A stretch of DNA of 47,220 nucleotides, taken from positions 1 through 47,220 of the forward strand of contig DCSN01000155.1 in the NCBI GenBank assembly GCA_002325645.1. Reading direction: 5' to 3'. Position 1 is the stretch's first letter. The number at the start of each line of letters is the position of its first letter. Position numbers and translations under genes: made by a program. Source of the DNA: Pseudanabaena sp. UBA1465 (GTDB taxonomy: Bacteria > Cyanobacteriota > Cyanobacteriia > Pseudanabaenales > Pseudanabaenaceae). Below are positions 17,152 to 26,097 of this stretch, one piece after another. The notes below the pieces were generated by a model. That model had not been told where the DNA came from, ran no database searches, and was given only the letters and a program-made list of their open reading frames with translations.

Positions 17152-19713
17152 ATGTCCGCGATCGCCAGTTACCTTGAAAACGACATTAAAGAAAGCATCC
17201 GCCGTCAAGGCATAGTCCTTTGGCTCGATGCCGATAGTCGCTATACCGAATTTGTCGATCGCCTGATCACTCGTCATCAAACAGGTGATTTTGATTTCCC
17301 TGTGGTGGGGTTTCGGGGTAGCTATCTGGAATTATTGCTGCAACTAGAAAACTATGGCAATGGACTTGATCCTGATCAGCTATTAATCCATTTACCAAAC
17401 CACAACACCCAAACTGTTAAGCAAACTCCATTATTAGAACTCTATCGAGCAGGTAAACGCTACGAAAAAGCCCTGCCTACCCTTGTGCGTGAAGCAGTCA
17501 CGGGTAAAGTTGCCCCTGATGCGATCGCTGATTTCCTGAAAACGACCGACCTCACCCTCGCAGGAGCCGAAACTTGGCTAGATCAACAATTAAATCGACA
17601 TAATTCTAAAACTGGTAATATCCGTAATCATTTAGCAGAATTAGATCATCAACAGATTCTCGACGGTTTGATCGATCACAATAGCAATCTCCGCACCAAA
17701 ATCCATAGCGCATCAGAGTTAAATATTCTCACCGAATATCTTCATATCCATACAGGCATGGATACCGACTTTTTACAATTTTTCTTTGAAAAAAATGTTG
17801 CTGTCAATATCGATCATTTAGAATCTGCCTTTGTCGGTTGGTTGATGTGTGTAGAATATGCCAACGACCTGACGCGATTGCCCTATTTACTAGAATTACA
17901 ACCCCTGCGATCGCTCCCAAAACCCTTACAAGCACAATGTCAAAATCTAATTAACCATCTACGCGATCGCCATCCCCTGCGTTACATGGCGATCGCTGAA
18001 GAAGTCGAAGCCAAAATCAAAGCGGAACTCGATCAAATCACGCCCCATGATCTCGGCAAAATCGACACCTTCGCCACTGAAGATCGAGTGATGCTCAATG
18101 CCTCTATTCAAGCCCTACTTAATCAAAATTGGCAACAAGCGATCATCTGGGGGCGATCGCGACTGAAAGAACCTTCTCTTTGGATTCTCCACGATTCTCA
18201 AAAACGCCGACTTTGGTTTTGGGTATTAAGAGCCGCACAGTTTGGACAGGTAATTACGCAACACAATCATGTCTTAGATGAAGTGGCAACTTTACGCGAG
18301 GCACTTGATCTCTATACCCAAAAGGCTTGGATTGTCGATTCTTACCATCGCGGCTTTGAACAACTACGCTTGCAAATAACCACAAATAGTAACCTGCCAC
18401 AATATGCGTCAATGGAGAAAGTGACACATTTTTTGCGCCAGCTTTATCGTGATTGGGCAGATGATTTGGCGCGAGACTTTGCGAAACTTTGCGATCGCGT
18501 TGGTTTCTTACCCGAAGAAGAATTACAACAGCGCCATATCTTTGAGCGTTACTGTCTGCCATTGATAAATAAAACAGAGCAAGCTGATCAAGGTGGCGAT
18601 CGCGTTGCTATTTTCTTAGTTGATGCCTTTCGCTATGAAATGGCAATGGAACTAAAGAACAAATTCAATCAAGAGGATTTCCAGACTGACTTAATCGGTT
18701 GCTATGCCGAACTACCAACGATTACAGCAATGGGAATGAATGCGATCGCCCCTGTGTCGAGTGATGGCAAAATCCGCTTACCCGATGGTAAAGATTTTAG
18801 TAAAGGGATTAAGGCGGGAGAATATACGGTCAAAGATCCTGATAGTCGGGCGCGGGCGATCGGCGATCGCACTTTTAGTACTAGTCGCGATCGACATTCG
18901 TTATCTAGTCTCTCGCTGCAACAGGTCGCCCAATCAACGAGTGAGACTTTAGAAAGTCAAGCTAAAAATGCCGCTTTGCTCGTAATCCATAGTCGCGAAA
19001 TTGATGATGCGGGTGAAGCGAATGTGGGGCTGGTTACTTTTGCCACTTGGATACAACAACTGAAAGCCGCGATCCATAACCTCCAAAAGATTGGTATTCA
19101 TACCTGTATTCTCACCGCCGATCATGGCTTCATGCTCCTTGATCACACTGTAAAGGAAGTAGAATATGCCACCGCCACCCGCCGCTATGTGCGTCTCGAT
19201 GATTACCGCCGCGAGGATGATTGTGTATCCGTGCCTTTGCGATCGCTAAATTATGAAGGTCAAGAGGGCTATCTACTATTTCGCGCTGACACTGCCATTT
19301 TTAAGGGTAGAACTAAACTGAGTAATGCTTCCTTTGCTCATGGAGGTAATAGTTTACAGGAGCGGGTAATTCCTGTCCTCACTGTCACTAAGCGATCAAC
19401 CGTTAAAACTAAGCGTGCTAAATCACAACTACAAATTCAAGATCCCATTCCAGAGCTAATTCTCGATCCGATTCCAGAGTCAATCGCTATTAGCGATCGC
19501 TGGCAAGATAACTTTGATGATCCTGCGATCATTAAGGTATTCGAGCATCTAGAAAAACATGGGGCGATCGTGGAAACTGAACTTGTGCAAATGCTTGGCT
19601 CATCACGCAAAGCGCGAAGTTTTTCTCTCAAGCTTGAAGAATTTACTGCTAAAGTTCCCTTTACTGTCCAAGCTGAAAATGTCGCCTCTGGTAAGCGGTA
19701 TATTCGTAAATAA
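17152..19713 (+). CDS. pglZ: BREX alkaline-phosphatase-fold protein PglZ
   Basis: 853 aa. The PglZ domain lies in the C-terminal half: IFLVDAFRYEMAMEL (about 486-500, metal/nucleophile region) and CILTADHGFMLLD (about 655-667, second metal-site Asp-His), as in the alkaline phosphatase superfamily. PglZ is the hallmark BREX protein and works with PglX in modification and phage exclusion. The N-terminal half is helical (SYLENDIKESIRRQGIVLWL). The ATG follows ttttct, without a strong Shine-Dalgarno. It opens 86 nt after the antitoxin start, in divergent orientation. Confidence 0.93.
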   Translation: MSAIASYLENDIKESIRRQGIVLWLDADSRYTEFVDRLITRHQTGDFDFPVVGFRGSYLELLLQLENYGNGLDPDQLLIHLPNHNTQTVKQTPLLELYRAGKRYEKALPTLVREAVTGKVAPDAIADFLKTTDLTLAGAETWLDQQLNRHNSKTGNIRNHLAELDHQQILDGLIDHNSNLRTKIHSASELNILTEYLHIHTGMDTDFLQFFFEKNVAVNIDHLESAFVGWLMCVEYANDLTRLPYLLELQPLRSLPKPLQAQCQNLINHLRDRHPLRYMAIAEEVEAKIKAELDQITPHDLGKIDTFATEDRVMLNASIQALLNQNWQQAIIWGRSRLKEPSLWILHDSQKRRLWFWVLRAAQFGQVITQHNHVLDEVATLREALDLYTQKAWIVDSYHRGFEQLRLQITTNSNLPQYASMEKVTHFLRQLYRDWADDLARDFAKLCDRVGFLPEEELQQRHIFERYCLPLINKTEQADQGGDRVAIFLVDAFRYEMAMELKNKFNQEDFQTDLIGCYAELPTITAMGMNAIAPVSSDGKIRLPDGKDFSKGIKAGEYTVKDPDSRARAIGDRTFSTSRDRHSLSSLSLQQVAQSTSETLESQAKNAALLVIHSREIDDAGEANVGLVTFATWIQQLKAAIHNLQKIGIHTCILTADHGFMLLDHTVKEVEYATATRRYVRLDDYRREDDCVSVPLRSLNYEGQEGYLLFRADTAIFKGRTKLSNASFAHGGNSLQERVIPVLTVTKRSTVKTKRAKSQLQIQDPIPELILDPIPESIAISDRWQDNFDDPAIIKVFEHLEKHGAIVETELVQMLGSSRKARSFSLKLEEFTAKVPFTVQAENVASGKRYIRK

Positions 19714-19833
19714 CTTGTGGCGGCGCTTCGCACCGCTACTCACTTCTTGATTTGGGTTTGAGCGCAAAGCGCTGTAATGTAGGGACTATAGCTATAATAA
19801 AAACGTAAACCTGAGTGAGTTGGAGTGCTTTTT

Positions 19834-20049
19834 ATGGTTGCAACAGAACTAATATCAACATTAAAAGGGCTTAGTCGTTTAGATAAGTTCCATATTGTGC
19901 AGATTTTAATTACAGAATTAGCCCAACAAGAAACGAATCTAATTAAACCTGACCAATCCTATCCAGTGTGGTCTCCCTATGATGCTTTTGATGCAGCAGA
20001 TACAATGTTAAAAGTGCTGCAAGATTCCAAGGCTAAAGATCATGCGTAA
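19834..20049 (+). CDS. Small protein paired with the protease gene
   Basis: 71 aa from ATG 19834, chosen because GGAG (19822-19825) sits 8 nt upstream; an upstream in-frame start at 19825 would overlap that site. It has an N-terminal helix (VATELISTLKGLSRLDKFHIVQILITELAQ) and an acidic, aromatic C-terminal part (YPVWSPYDAFDAADTMLKVL). Its stop overlaps the protease start by 8 nt, so the two are translationally linked. Two-gene units of this kind recur in cyanobacteria as far as I recall; the function is unknown to me. Confidence 0.68.
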   Translation: MVATELISTLKGLSRLDKFHIVQILITELAQQETNLIKPDQSYPVWSPYDAFDAADTMLKVLQDSKAKDHA

Positions 20050-20464
20050 ACGATATCCATTTATATCTAGTGATGCTGCATTAGGTGAAGCTGCATTCCG
20101 TCCTATTCTCCCTTTCACTCTCGTGCATGAGCAAAATTCAGTTTCAGTATCAGGGTTACTCGATACTGGAGCGAGTGTAAATGTACTTCCATATTCGATA
20201 GGAATTGAGCTTGGATACGAATGGGAAAGACAAACGACTGCTCTAAACTTAACAGGAAATTTAGCCCAGTATGAAGCTCGTGTTGTTCTTGTTGAGGCTG
20301 TCTTGGAAGGGTTTGAACCCGTGCGACTGGTATTTGCTTGGACACAAGCTACAAATGTGCCGCTCATTTTAGGGCAAGTTAACTTTTTCATGGAGTTTGA
20401 TATTTGTTTCTATCGCTCACAATTGCAATTTGAAATCAGCTTAAAATCTGGTACTTTAGAATAA
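20042..20464 (+). CDS. Retropepsin-like aspartic protease-fold protein
   Basis: 140 aa. It carries the clan AA signature GLLDTGASVNVLP (about residues 37-49) with the catalytic DTGA, and a second conserved element VPLILGQVNFF (about 104-114). It is the size of one retropepsin half, so it would act as a homodimer if active. It sits between pglZ and brxD on the BREX coding strand, after its 71-aa partner. Substrates are unknown. Cyanobacteria carry many small genes of this type outside BREX too, so it may simply be cargo. Confidence 0.8.
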   Translation: MRKRYPFISSDAALGEAAFRPILPFTLVHEQNSVSVSGLLDTGASVNVLPYSIGIELGYEWERQTTALNLTGNLAQYEARVVLVEAVLEGFEPVRLVFAWTQATNVPLILGQVNFFMEFDICFYRSQLQFEISLKSGTLE

Positions 20465-20473
20465 TTTCTTGTT

Positions 20474-20506
20474 CCCCTCTCCCTTTTTGGGAGAGGGGTG
20501 AGGGTC
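20474..20506. repeat. Short palindromic repeat before brxD
   Basis: cccctctccc-ttttt-gggagagggg is a perfect 10-bp stem, followed by tgagggtctt. It is a short form of the repeat family at 7653 and 15343. It ends about 33 nt before the brxD ATG. Confidence 0.75.
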
Positions 20507-20539
20507 TTATAATCTTTGATGTAACGTCAGTAAACAGCT

Positions 20540-21859
20540 ATGAATTTGAGTGCTAAGGATACCGAACATGTTTTTGAAAAACTGCGATCAGGAGTTGTTC
20601 CAGAACGGGGGCTAGAAGCCTTTGCAGTCGGCATTGAGCGATCGCGTAAGGAAATCCAACGCCAACTCGAACTTGCTGCTGATGGTGAAGGCGTGTTTAA
20701 ATTTTTGCGAGGCGGTTATGGTTGCGGTAAAACCTTTATGTCTCGCCTTGCAACTCTCGAAGCCCGCGATCGTGGTTTTGCCACTAGTTTTATTGTTGTT
20801 TCCGATAATGATTTGCATTTCCATAAATTTGATGATGTCTATCGCAAAGCCGTACAGGAGCTTGGTACAAATGTATGCCCAAGGGGGGCGCTAGGCGATA
20901 TTCTCGATCGCTGGATTGCGAGAGTTGAAGATATGCTGATCGCAGGGGGCAAGGATGAAAACGATCCTAATTTTGATGATGCAGTCCGCGATCGCCTCGA
21001 TGAAGAACTTGCCTCAATGACAGGGGGACAAGTTCCTGAAGACATGACGCGAGTATTGCGAACCATCTTTACCCTCAAGCAACAGGGCAACTTTGCTGAA
21101 GCCAGCGCTCTAATTTCTTGGCTATCGGGTAGTGAAAATGTCGCCGCCAGTGCCAAAAAAATTGCAGGGATTAAAGGTGATATTGGCAGCCGTGAAGCCC
21201 TCGATTATTTACTTGGCATTTTGCAGATCGTCAAGGCGGCAGGTTACAAGGGCTGGGCGATCGTCATTGACGAAGCGGAAACAATTTTGCGAATGCGTCA
21301 AGATGTGCGCGGTAAATCTCTAAATGGCATTAGACAAATCTGTGATGCCGCCGATCGCTTTCATGGGTTGCTATGGATTTTTACAGGTACGCCCGACTTT
21401 TTTGATACGAAGCGCGGCATTGCGGGGCTAACTCCGCTTCATGATCGCATCAAGTTTGAAACTTATAGCGGCTTTAGCAGTCCGCGTCAGCCCCAATTGG
21501 AACTCACCCCATTTGATGCCATTCGTTTAAAGGAAGTAGCCCTGAGACTGCGTGAACTTTTTAACGCTGGCGATCGCATTCATTTGGAACGAAAAATCAC
21601 CCTTGAATTTATCGATCGCCTGATTGCAGAAGTAACTAAAGGCTTTAAAGGCGATGTGGGCGTAGTGCCACGTCAATTCTTACGGCAATATGTGAATCTT
21701 CTGGATTTGGTTATCGATAACCCTGACTTCGATCCAATGAGCGCATTATCTTTGCCCGTAGATACCCTCAATGACGATGAACTCCGCATCAAATCAGGCT
21801 TGCCCTATTACGATCCTGAACCAGAAGAAAATGAAGTTTACGCCGTTGTTGAATTTTAA
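20540..21859 (+). CDS. brxD: BREX ATP-binding protein BrxD
   Basis: 439 aa. It is a P-loop ATPase with FLRGGYGCGKTFMSRL (Walker A, about residues 52-67) and GWAIVIDEAETILRMRQD (Walker B, about 237-254), followed by an arginine-rich LNGIRQICDAADRFHGLLW sensor region. BrxD occurs with BrxHI in type 2 and type 6 BREX and is required with it, presumably as a regulator or loader of the helicase. The two genes are 2 nt apart and coupled. I see no damage to the motifs. Confidence 0.92.
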   Translation: MNLSAKDTEHVFEKLRSGVVPERGLEAFAVGIERSRKEIQRQLELAADGEGVFKFLRGGYGCGKTFMSRLATLEARDRGFATSFIVVSDNDLHFHKFDDVYRKAVQELGTNVCPRGALGDILDRWIARVEDMLIAGGKDENDPNFDDAVRDRLDEELASMTGGQVPEDMTRVLRTIFTLKQQGNFAEASALISWLSGSENVAASAKKIAGIKGDIGSREALDYLLGILQIVKAAGYKGWAIVIDEAETILRMRQDVRGKSLNGIRQICDAADRFHGLLWIFTGTPDFFDTKRGIAGLTPLHDRIKFETYSGFSSPRQPQLELTPFDAIRLKEVALRLRELFNAGDRIHLERKITLEFIDRLIAEVTKGFKGDVGVVPRQFLRQYVNLLDLVIDNPDFDPMSALSLPVDTLNDDELRIKSGLPYYDPEPEENEVYAVVEF

Positions 21860-21861
21860 TC

Positions 21862-24009
21862 ATGCATTCCACTTTTGCCAGATTTCCGCCCCGATTACAA
21901 CAGGCGATCGCTGATCGCCTCGGTTGGTCATCCTTGCGTCCAGTCCAAGAACTCGCAGGTCAAGCAATCCTTGATGGTGAAAATACGATCGTGCTTGCTC
22001 CTACCGCAGGCGGCAAAACTGAAGCCGCTATATTTCCTCTATTAGCAAATCTGATCGAGCATGAACCACAAGGCGTAGGAATACTCTATATCGCGCCGAT
22101 TAAAGCTCTGCTCAATAATCAATGCGATCGCTTTGCTACCTATACCGAAATGGTTGGTTTGCGTAGTTTTGTATGGCATGGCGATATTAAAGGCAAAGAT
22201 AAGCAAGCCTTTCTCAAAGAACCTGCCGAAGTTCTACTCACCACTCCCGAATCTCTCGAAGTGATGCTGCTATCAGCAAAAGTCCCCCATGCGAGACTAT
22301 TTGGCGATCTTCGTGCTGTAATTATTGATGAAATCCATGCCCTTGCAGGTAGCGATCGCGGGACACATTTACTTTCTGTGCTAGAGCGTCTAATTACCGC
22401 CGCAAATCAAGATTTACCTACTAATCAAAAGCGTGATGTGCAGCGAGTTGGACTGAGCGCCACTGTGGGCAATCCAGAGCAAATTCTCAACTGGATGCAA
22501 GGCTCATCACAGCGTCAAAGAATCGTGATTGATCCACCAAAAATTCCTGCTAAGCGCGAAATTGCTATCCTACAGCGTGATGAGATCGGCGCGATCGCCC
22601 GTGAAGCTAGTCGCAAAGCACAAGGTAATAAAAGCCTATTCTTTTGTCAAAGTCGAGCGCTTGCGGAAGATGTCGCGGAACGAATGCGCGATCGCGGCAC
22701 AGATGTATTTGTGCATCATAGTTCTGTCTCTCGCACTGAACGCGAAACTGCCGAAGAAAACTTTCAAAAGGGAACTAATGCTTGCATTCTCTGCACCAGT
22801 ACCCTCGAATTAGGAATTGATATTGGCGATCTCGATTATGTTTTGCAAGCCAATGCTCCTAGTACTGTGTCATCATTTTTGCAAAGATTAGGACGAACAG
22901 GCAGACGCGCAGGTAAGGCAGCTAATACCACCTTTTATTGTGAAAATATTGAGACAGTTTTACAAGCGATCGCCATTGTCGAATTAGCGCGATCGGGCTG
23001 GGTAGAGTCAGTCCAGTGTCATAACCGCACATGGACAGTTTTAGTCCATCAATTACTAGCGCTCACCTTGCAATTTGGCGCAATTAGTCCCGAACTTGCT
23101 TGGCAGCAATTATCGCTCATTCCTGATTTTCAGGGCATCGCGGAGACAGAATATCAAATCTTGATTCAGCATGGCATTAAGGAAAGTTATTTTTTTCAAT
23201 CGGGTGGCTTGCTATCCATCGGTGAACGTGCCGAAAAGATCTTTGGGCGCAAAAACTTTATGGAACTCTATGCCGTATTCAGTAGCCCCGTTCTCTACAA
23301 AGTCAAAACTGCCACTGGTTATACCGTTGGCTCTCTTGAACAAGACTTTGCTGATAAATTAGTACCGAGCATGAGTTCTTTCCTATTAGGTGGTAAATCT
23401 TGGCTAGTTGAAGCGATCGATCACAAAGAACGCTCAATTCGCGTAATCCTCTCACCAAAAGGTAAAAAGCCAAACTGGAATAGTTTTTCACCGCAAATCC
23501 TCAGCTATGAACTCTGTCAAAAAATTTACGAGATCCTCACTACCGACATCGATTATCCCTACATCGACGCTCAATCTCGTTATGCCCTCACAGAAAAACG
23601 TGAAGATCTCGGTGTACTACTCAGTCAGCAATCTTTCGCGGCGATCGATGACGGAGATCGCGTCACATGGTGGACATTTGCAGGTGGACAAATTAATTAC
23701 ACCATCAAGTATCTCCTTGCCGATCTCCGCCCTGAATGGAAAGTCATTGCTGATAACTTCAAAATTGGCATTGAAGGCTCTGAGGTGAGCGTGCAGTTAT
23801 TGCGTTCGGCTCTAGATAGATTGAGATCGGATTTTGACTGGCAGAGCGAAGAACATCGCTCCAATATTCTTTCTCAACTCCCTCTTTATCGCTTTAGCAA
23901 GTTTCAACCTCTACTCCCTGAAGCTTATGCTCTTGAGACTATTGAACGTTATCTACTGAATTGGGAAAGTACTAGCCGTTTCTTAAACCACTTCATCAAC
24001 TACCCGTAA
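21862..24009 (+). CDS. brxHI: BREX helicase BrxHI (Lhr-like)
   Basis: 715 aa, superfamily 2 DEAD/DEAH-type. Motif I is APTAGGKTEAA (about 49-59), motif II VIIDEIHAL (about 153-161), motif III GLSATVG, and motif VI QRLGRTGRRAGK (about 339-350). The C-terminal half after about 380 has the Lhr-like layout. BrxHI is the helicase of type 2 and type 6 systems and probably remodels or degrades phage DNA. It is the last gene of the BREX operon. Its 3' end overlaps the end of the convergent 222-aa gene by 14 nt. Confidence 0.93.
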   Translation: MHSTFARFPPRLQQAIADRLGWSSLRPVQELAGQAILDGENTIVLAPTAGGKTEAAIFPLLANLIEHEPQGVGILYIAPIKALLNNQCDRFATYTEMVGLRSFVWHGDIKGKDKQAFLKEPAEVLLTTPESLEVMLLSAKVPHARLFGDLRAVIIDEIHALAGSDRGTHLLSVLERLITAANQDLPTNQKRDVQRVGLSATVGNPEQILNWMQGSSQRQRIVIDPPKIPAKREIAILQRDEIGAIAREASRKAQGNKSLFFCQSRALAEDVAERMRDRGTDVFVHHSSVSRTERETAEENFQKGTNACILCTSTLELGIDIGDLDYVLQANAPSTVSSFLQRLGRTGRRAGKAANTTFYCENIETVLQAIAIVELARSGWVESVQCHNRTWTVLVHQLLALTLQFGAISPELAWQQLSLIPDFQGIAETEYQILIQHGIKESYFFQSGGLLSIGERAEKIFGRKNFMELYAVFSSPVLYKVKTATGYTVGSLEQDFADKLVPSMSSFLLGGKSWLVEAIDHKERSIRVILSPKGKKPNWNSFSPQILSYELCQKIYEILTTDIDYPYIDAQSRYALTEKREDLGVLLSQQSFAAIDDGDRVTWWTFAGGQINYTIKYLLADLRPEWKVIADNFKIGIEGSEVSVQLLRSALDRLRSDFDWQSEEHRSNILSQLPLYRFSKFQPLLPEAYALETIERYLLNWESTSRFLNHFINYP

Positions 24010-24664
24010 TCCAAATCCTACTTGAGTCATAAAATTCTCCCCGTTGCTCAAGGTTGAAATCACCCAAAAGTAACCCCAACCAAGTTTCGATGATTGGCAG
24101 TTGTACAGCCTTTTGCAAATCCATTAAACGTATAGGAGAAGAATTATTAGCAATGCAATGCGCGATCGCCTCAACCCAAGCCGAAACATCTTCAGCATGA
24201 GCCGTACTAATCGCCCGTTCAAATTCCTCCTCCACACTAAGCAAACTTTCCTGCTCTAAAGCTTGAATCAAAACCTCCTTATCAATTGCGCCAACTATCG
24301 AATTACCATGTTTCGTTTGTTCAGGAATATTCCTAGGTAAACTTTTCAAAGGCTCAATAAACTGGTCAAAATCAACCACCATCGACTGACGAACATAACG
24401 ATCAAAAGCATCATCAGCCATGATCGGATCACCCTTTACCGCACGAGAATGTAACTCCTCAAATAAAAAATTGGAGCGATCGCAAAACAAATCCGCAATC
24501 TGACATACCGCTTCTCCTGCTATTCGTAACTGAGATCTTGTATCAAGATCAACCAGTGTCAAATCTAAAAGTTTAAACACCATTAGAAAATTTGCATCTT
24601 CAGGAGTCTGTCTCGCAGTCGAAAGGATATCCCATAAATCCAACTCAAGCTGTTTAACTTTCAT
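23996..24664 (-). CDS. Unknown protein at the 3' edge of the BREX operon
   Basis: 222 aa from ATG 24664; a frame up to 24721 exists, but its added residues overlap the upstream gene and look non-coding. The protein is helical and acidic, with no motif I recognise: KQLELDLWDILSTARQTPED near the start, then KLLDLTLVDLDTRSQLRIAG, and a C-terminal SSPIRLMDLQKAVQL. The start lies 14 nt after the stop of the 163-aa gene, so the two form a leftward pair convergent with brxHI. Whether it belongs to the defence island is open. Confidence 0.6.
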   Translation of the reverse strand: MKVKQLELDLWDILSTARQTPEDANFLMVFKLLDLTLVDLDTRSQLRIAGEAVCQIADLFCDRSNFLFEELHSRAVKGDPIMADDAFDRYVRQSMVVDFDQFIEPLKSLPRNIPEQTKHGNSIVGAIDKEVLIQALEQESLLSVEEEFERAISTAHAEDVSAWVEAIAHCIANNSSPIRLMDLQKAVQLPIIETWLGLLLGDFNLEQRGEFYDSSRIWITGS

Positions 24665-24678
24665 TGTCATACCGAAAA

Positions 24679-25170
24679 TTAATTTGAATGACAAGGGCAA
24701 GGACGCAAAGGACAAAGCCAAGGATCGAGACGTTCTTGGCTAGCAAATTTCTTAATCCCATAACTTGACTCCAGCAAAACCAATACTTTCTGCACATAAG
24801 TATGCACTTGTGTCGCAACCATTCCCGCACAATGGATTGGTGGAACCGCCGCAAACTTTTCTTGACCTTTCCAAACCTGAACAGCGATCGCATGAATCGG
24901 TGTATCAGTTCCCGATTGTCGATAAACAACTAACACCGCCCAAAAAACTGACGCAAATTCATCAGTATTTACAACTAAATTTTCATCGGAATCACCGCGT
25001 TGACGTGAGCGAATCAGATTACGGCGATCGCGATGACGGGCATAGGATCGGCGACTATAGCAAACCGCAGGATTCCAACAGCGATCGCCATTACTGCCGT
25101 GAAGTTCTTGAGCCTGAGCCGCCGAAAGCATCGCACACTTTTTACATTTCTCTGGAATACATTTAGTCAT
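24679..25170 (-). CDS. Cys-rich conserved cyanobacterial protein
   Basis: 163 aa. An N-terminal Cys cluster (CIPEKCKKC at residues 4-12, then DRCWNPAVC) is followed by the basic block SRRSYARHRDRRNLIRSR, an alpha/beta middle (FASVFWAVLVVYRQSG, then IHAIAVQVWKG), and a Cys-Pro C-terminus (LCPLRPCPCHS). The spacing suggests a small zinc site. I recall similar proteins in many cyanobacteria, usually unnamed. It is the first gene of a leftward pair with the 222-aa gene. The arrangement of Cys and Arg suggests nucleic-acid binding, but this is inference. Confidence 0.6.
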   Translation of the reverse strand: MTKCIPEKCKKCAMLSAAQAQELHGSNGDRCWNPAVCYSRRSYARHRDRRNLIRSRQRGDSDENLVVNTDEFASVFWAVLVVYRQSGTDTPIHAIAVQVWKGQEKFAAVPPIHCAGMVATQVHTYVQKVLVLLESSYGIKKFASQERLDPWLCPLRPCPCHSN

Positions 25171-25301
25171 ATTTTAGGACAGAAATAACCTAATTGAAAT
25201 CGCTAAGGTTTCTTCAAATTTGAGATTTAATCACTGGTAGCGTATGCTAGCAATCAAATGTGTTATGAATACACACGAATCATTAGGTATACAGTAAAAA
25301 T

Positions 25302-25616
25302 ATGGCAATACAAGGAAAATTGGAATTAACCATCAAAATTAGCGAACTTCCTGTTGACGTGTCCGTTGATAAAAACGGTTGGAAGTCCTTTGACTTAGAT
25401 TGTGATGGTCAAATCTTTAGCGTTACGGTGAAACCCAAAGTATTTAAGAAGTTGGAAGATGCACAGGCTAATTATCCACAGTGGGTAGCGGCGATCGCTG
25501 GCAAGATGGGTGAAGCTACTGCGACAGGATTTGTTTTGCTTGAGCCAAATATTCAAGTATTTGAGAAAAAGCCCAAAGAAGCCAAACCTGCTGAAGAAAC
25601 AAGCCCCAGCCAATAA
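25302..25616 (+). CDS. Small FinO-like/unknown protein
   Basis: 104 aa. Two beta-rich blocks (GKLELTIKISELPVDVSVDK, then FDLDCDGQIFSVTVKPKVFK) are followed by a helix (KKLEDAQANYPQWVAAIAGK) and a Lys/Glu/Pro tail. It resembles cyanobacterial proteins labelled fertility inhibition FinO-like, but that is memory, and I see no clear ProQ/FinO motif, so the functional name should not be trusted. It is a single rightward gene with a 131-nt upstream spacer, divergent from the Cys-rich gene. Confidence 0.55.
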   Translation: MAIQGKLELTIKISELPVDVSVDKNGWKSFDLDCDGQIFSVTVKPKVFKKLEDAQANYPQWVAAIAGKMGEATATGFVLLEPNIQVFEKKPKEAKPAEETSPSQ

Positions 25617-25660
25617 AGTAAGGCTCAATAGGTGGGTAAGCTTGGTTCAATTGCAATGAT

Positions 25661-25897
25661 TTATATCTTTAAATTTTGTCCAGTGCAGTCTTGTATTTTT
25701 CCACTTGCCAGCATTTGCTGAATTGTTCCAGCTTTTGAAGGCAAGAATGATACTGCATCTCGATTGCATTCGAGAATTTCGCAAGCATAATGGTCTTTGA
25801 GCCTAGATGCTATCTTTTTGATTGAGCGCTTGAAACTCACAATTACATAACATTTGCTATTTTGAAACAGTGACATTTGGCAATTTTCTTTGTTCAT
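25661..25897 (-). CDS. Possible small protein, 78 aa
   Basis: The frame is open from ATG 25897 and encodes a basic, Cys-containing sequence (KCYVIVSFKRSIKKIASRLK, then CEILECNRDAVSFLPSKAG). The alternating beta/helix pattern looks protein-like. No family is recognised and no clear Shine-Dalgarno is visible. It lies convergent to the FinO-like gene. It may be real or may be chance. Confidence 0.3.
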   Translation of the reverse strand: MNKENCQMSLFQNSKCYVIVSFKRSIKKIASRLKDHYACEILECNRDAVSFLPSKAGTIQQMLASGKIQDCTGQNLKI

Positions 25898-26097
25898 TTT
25901 TGCATCTCAAATCTTCACAGACTTTTAGCGACAGCGCTTTCTCTATGTAATTCTTTTTTTAGAACTTACACATGGACGTGAATACGAGGTACGTCCGAAA
26001 TCTCATCTCTAGCAAGTTGTTGAATACTGGGAAAAATTGCAACGTTTGTTTACGTGGCATAAGGCGATCGGGCTTTAGCAATAATCATCACCATCAG

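Noticed and set aside
12279..19713. Type I or IIG restriction-modification instead of BREX
   Set aside because: PglZ, BrxA, BrxB, BrxC, BrxD and BrxHI flank the methyltransferase and no HsdR/HsdS is present.
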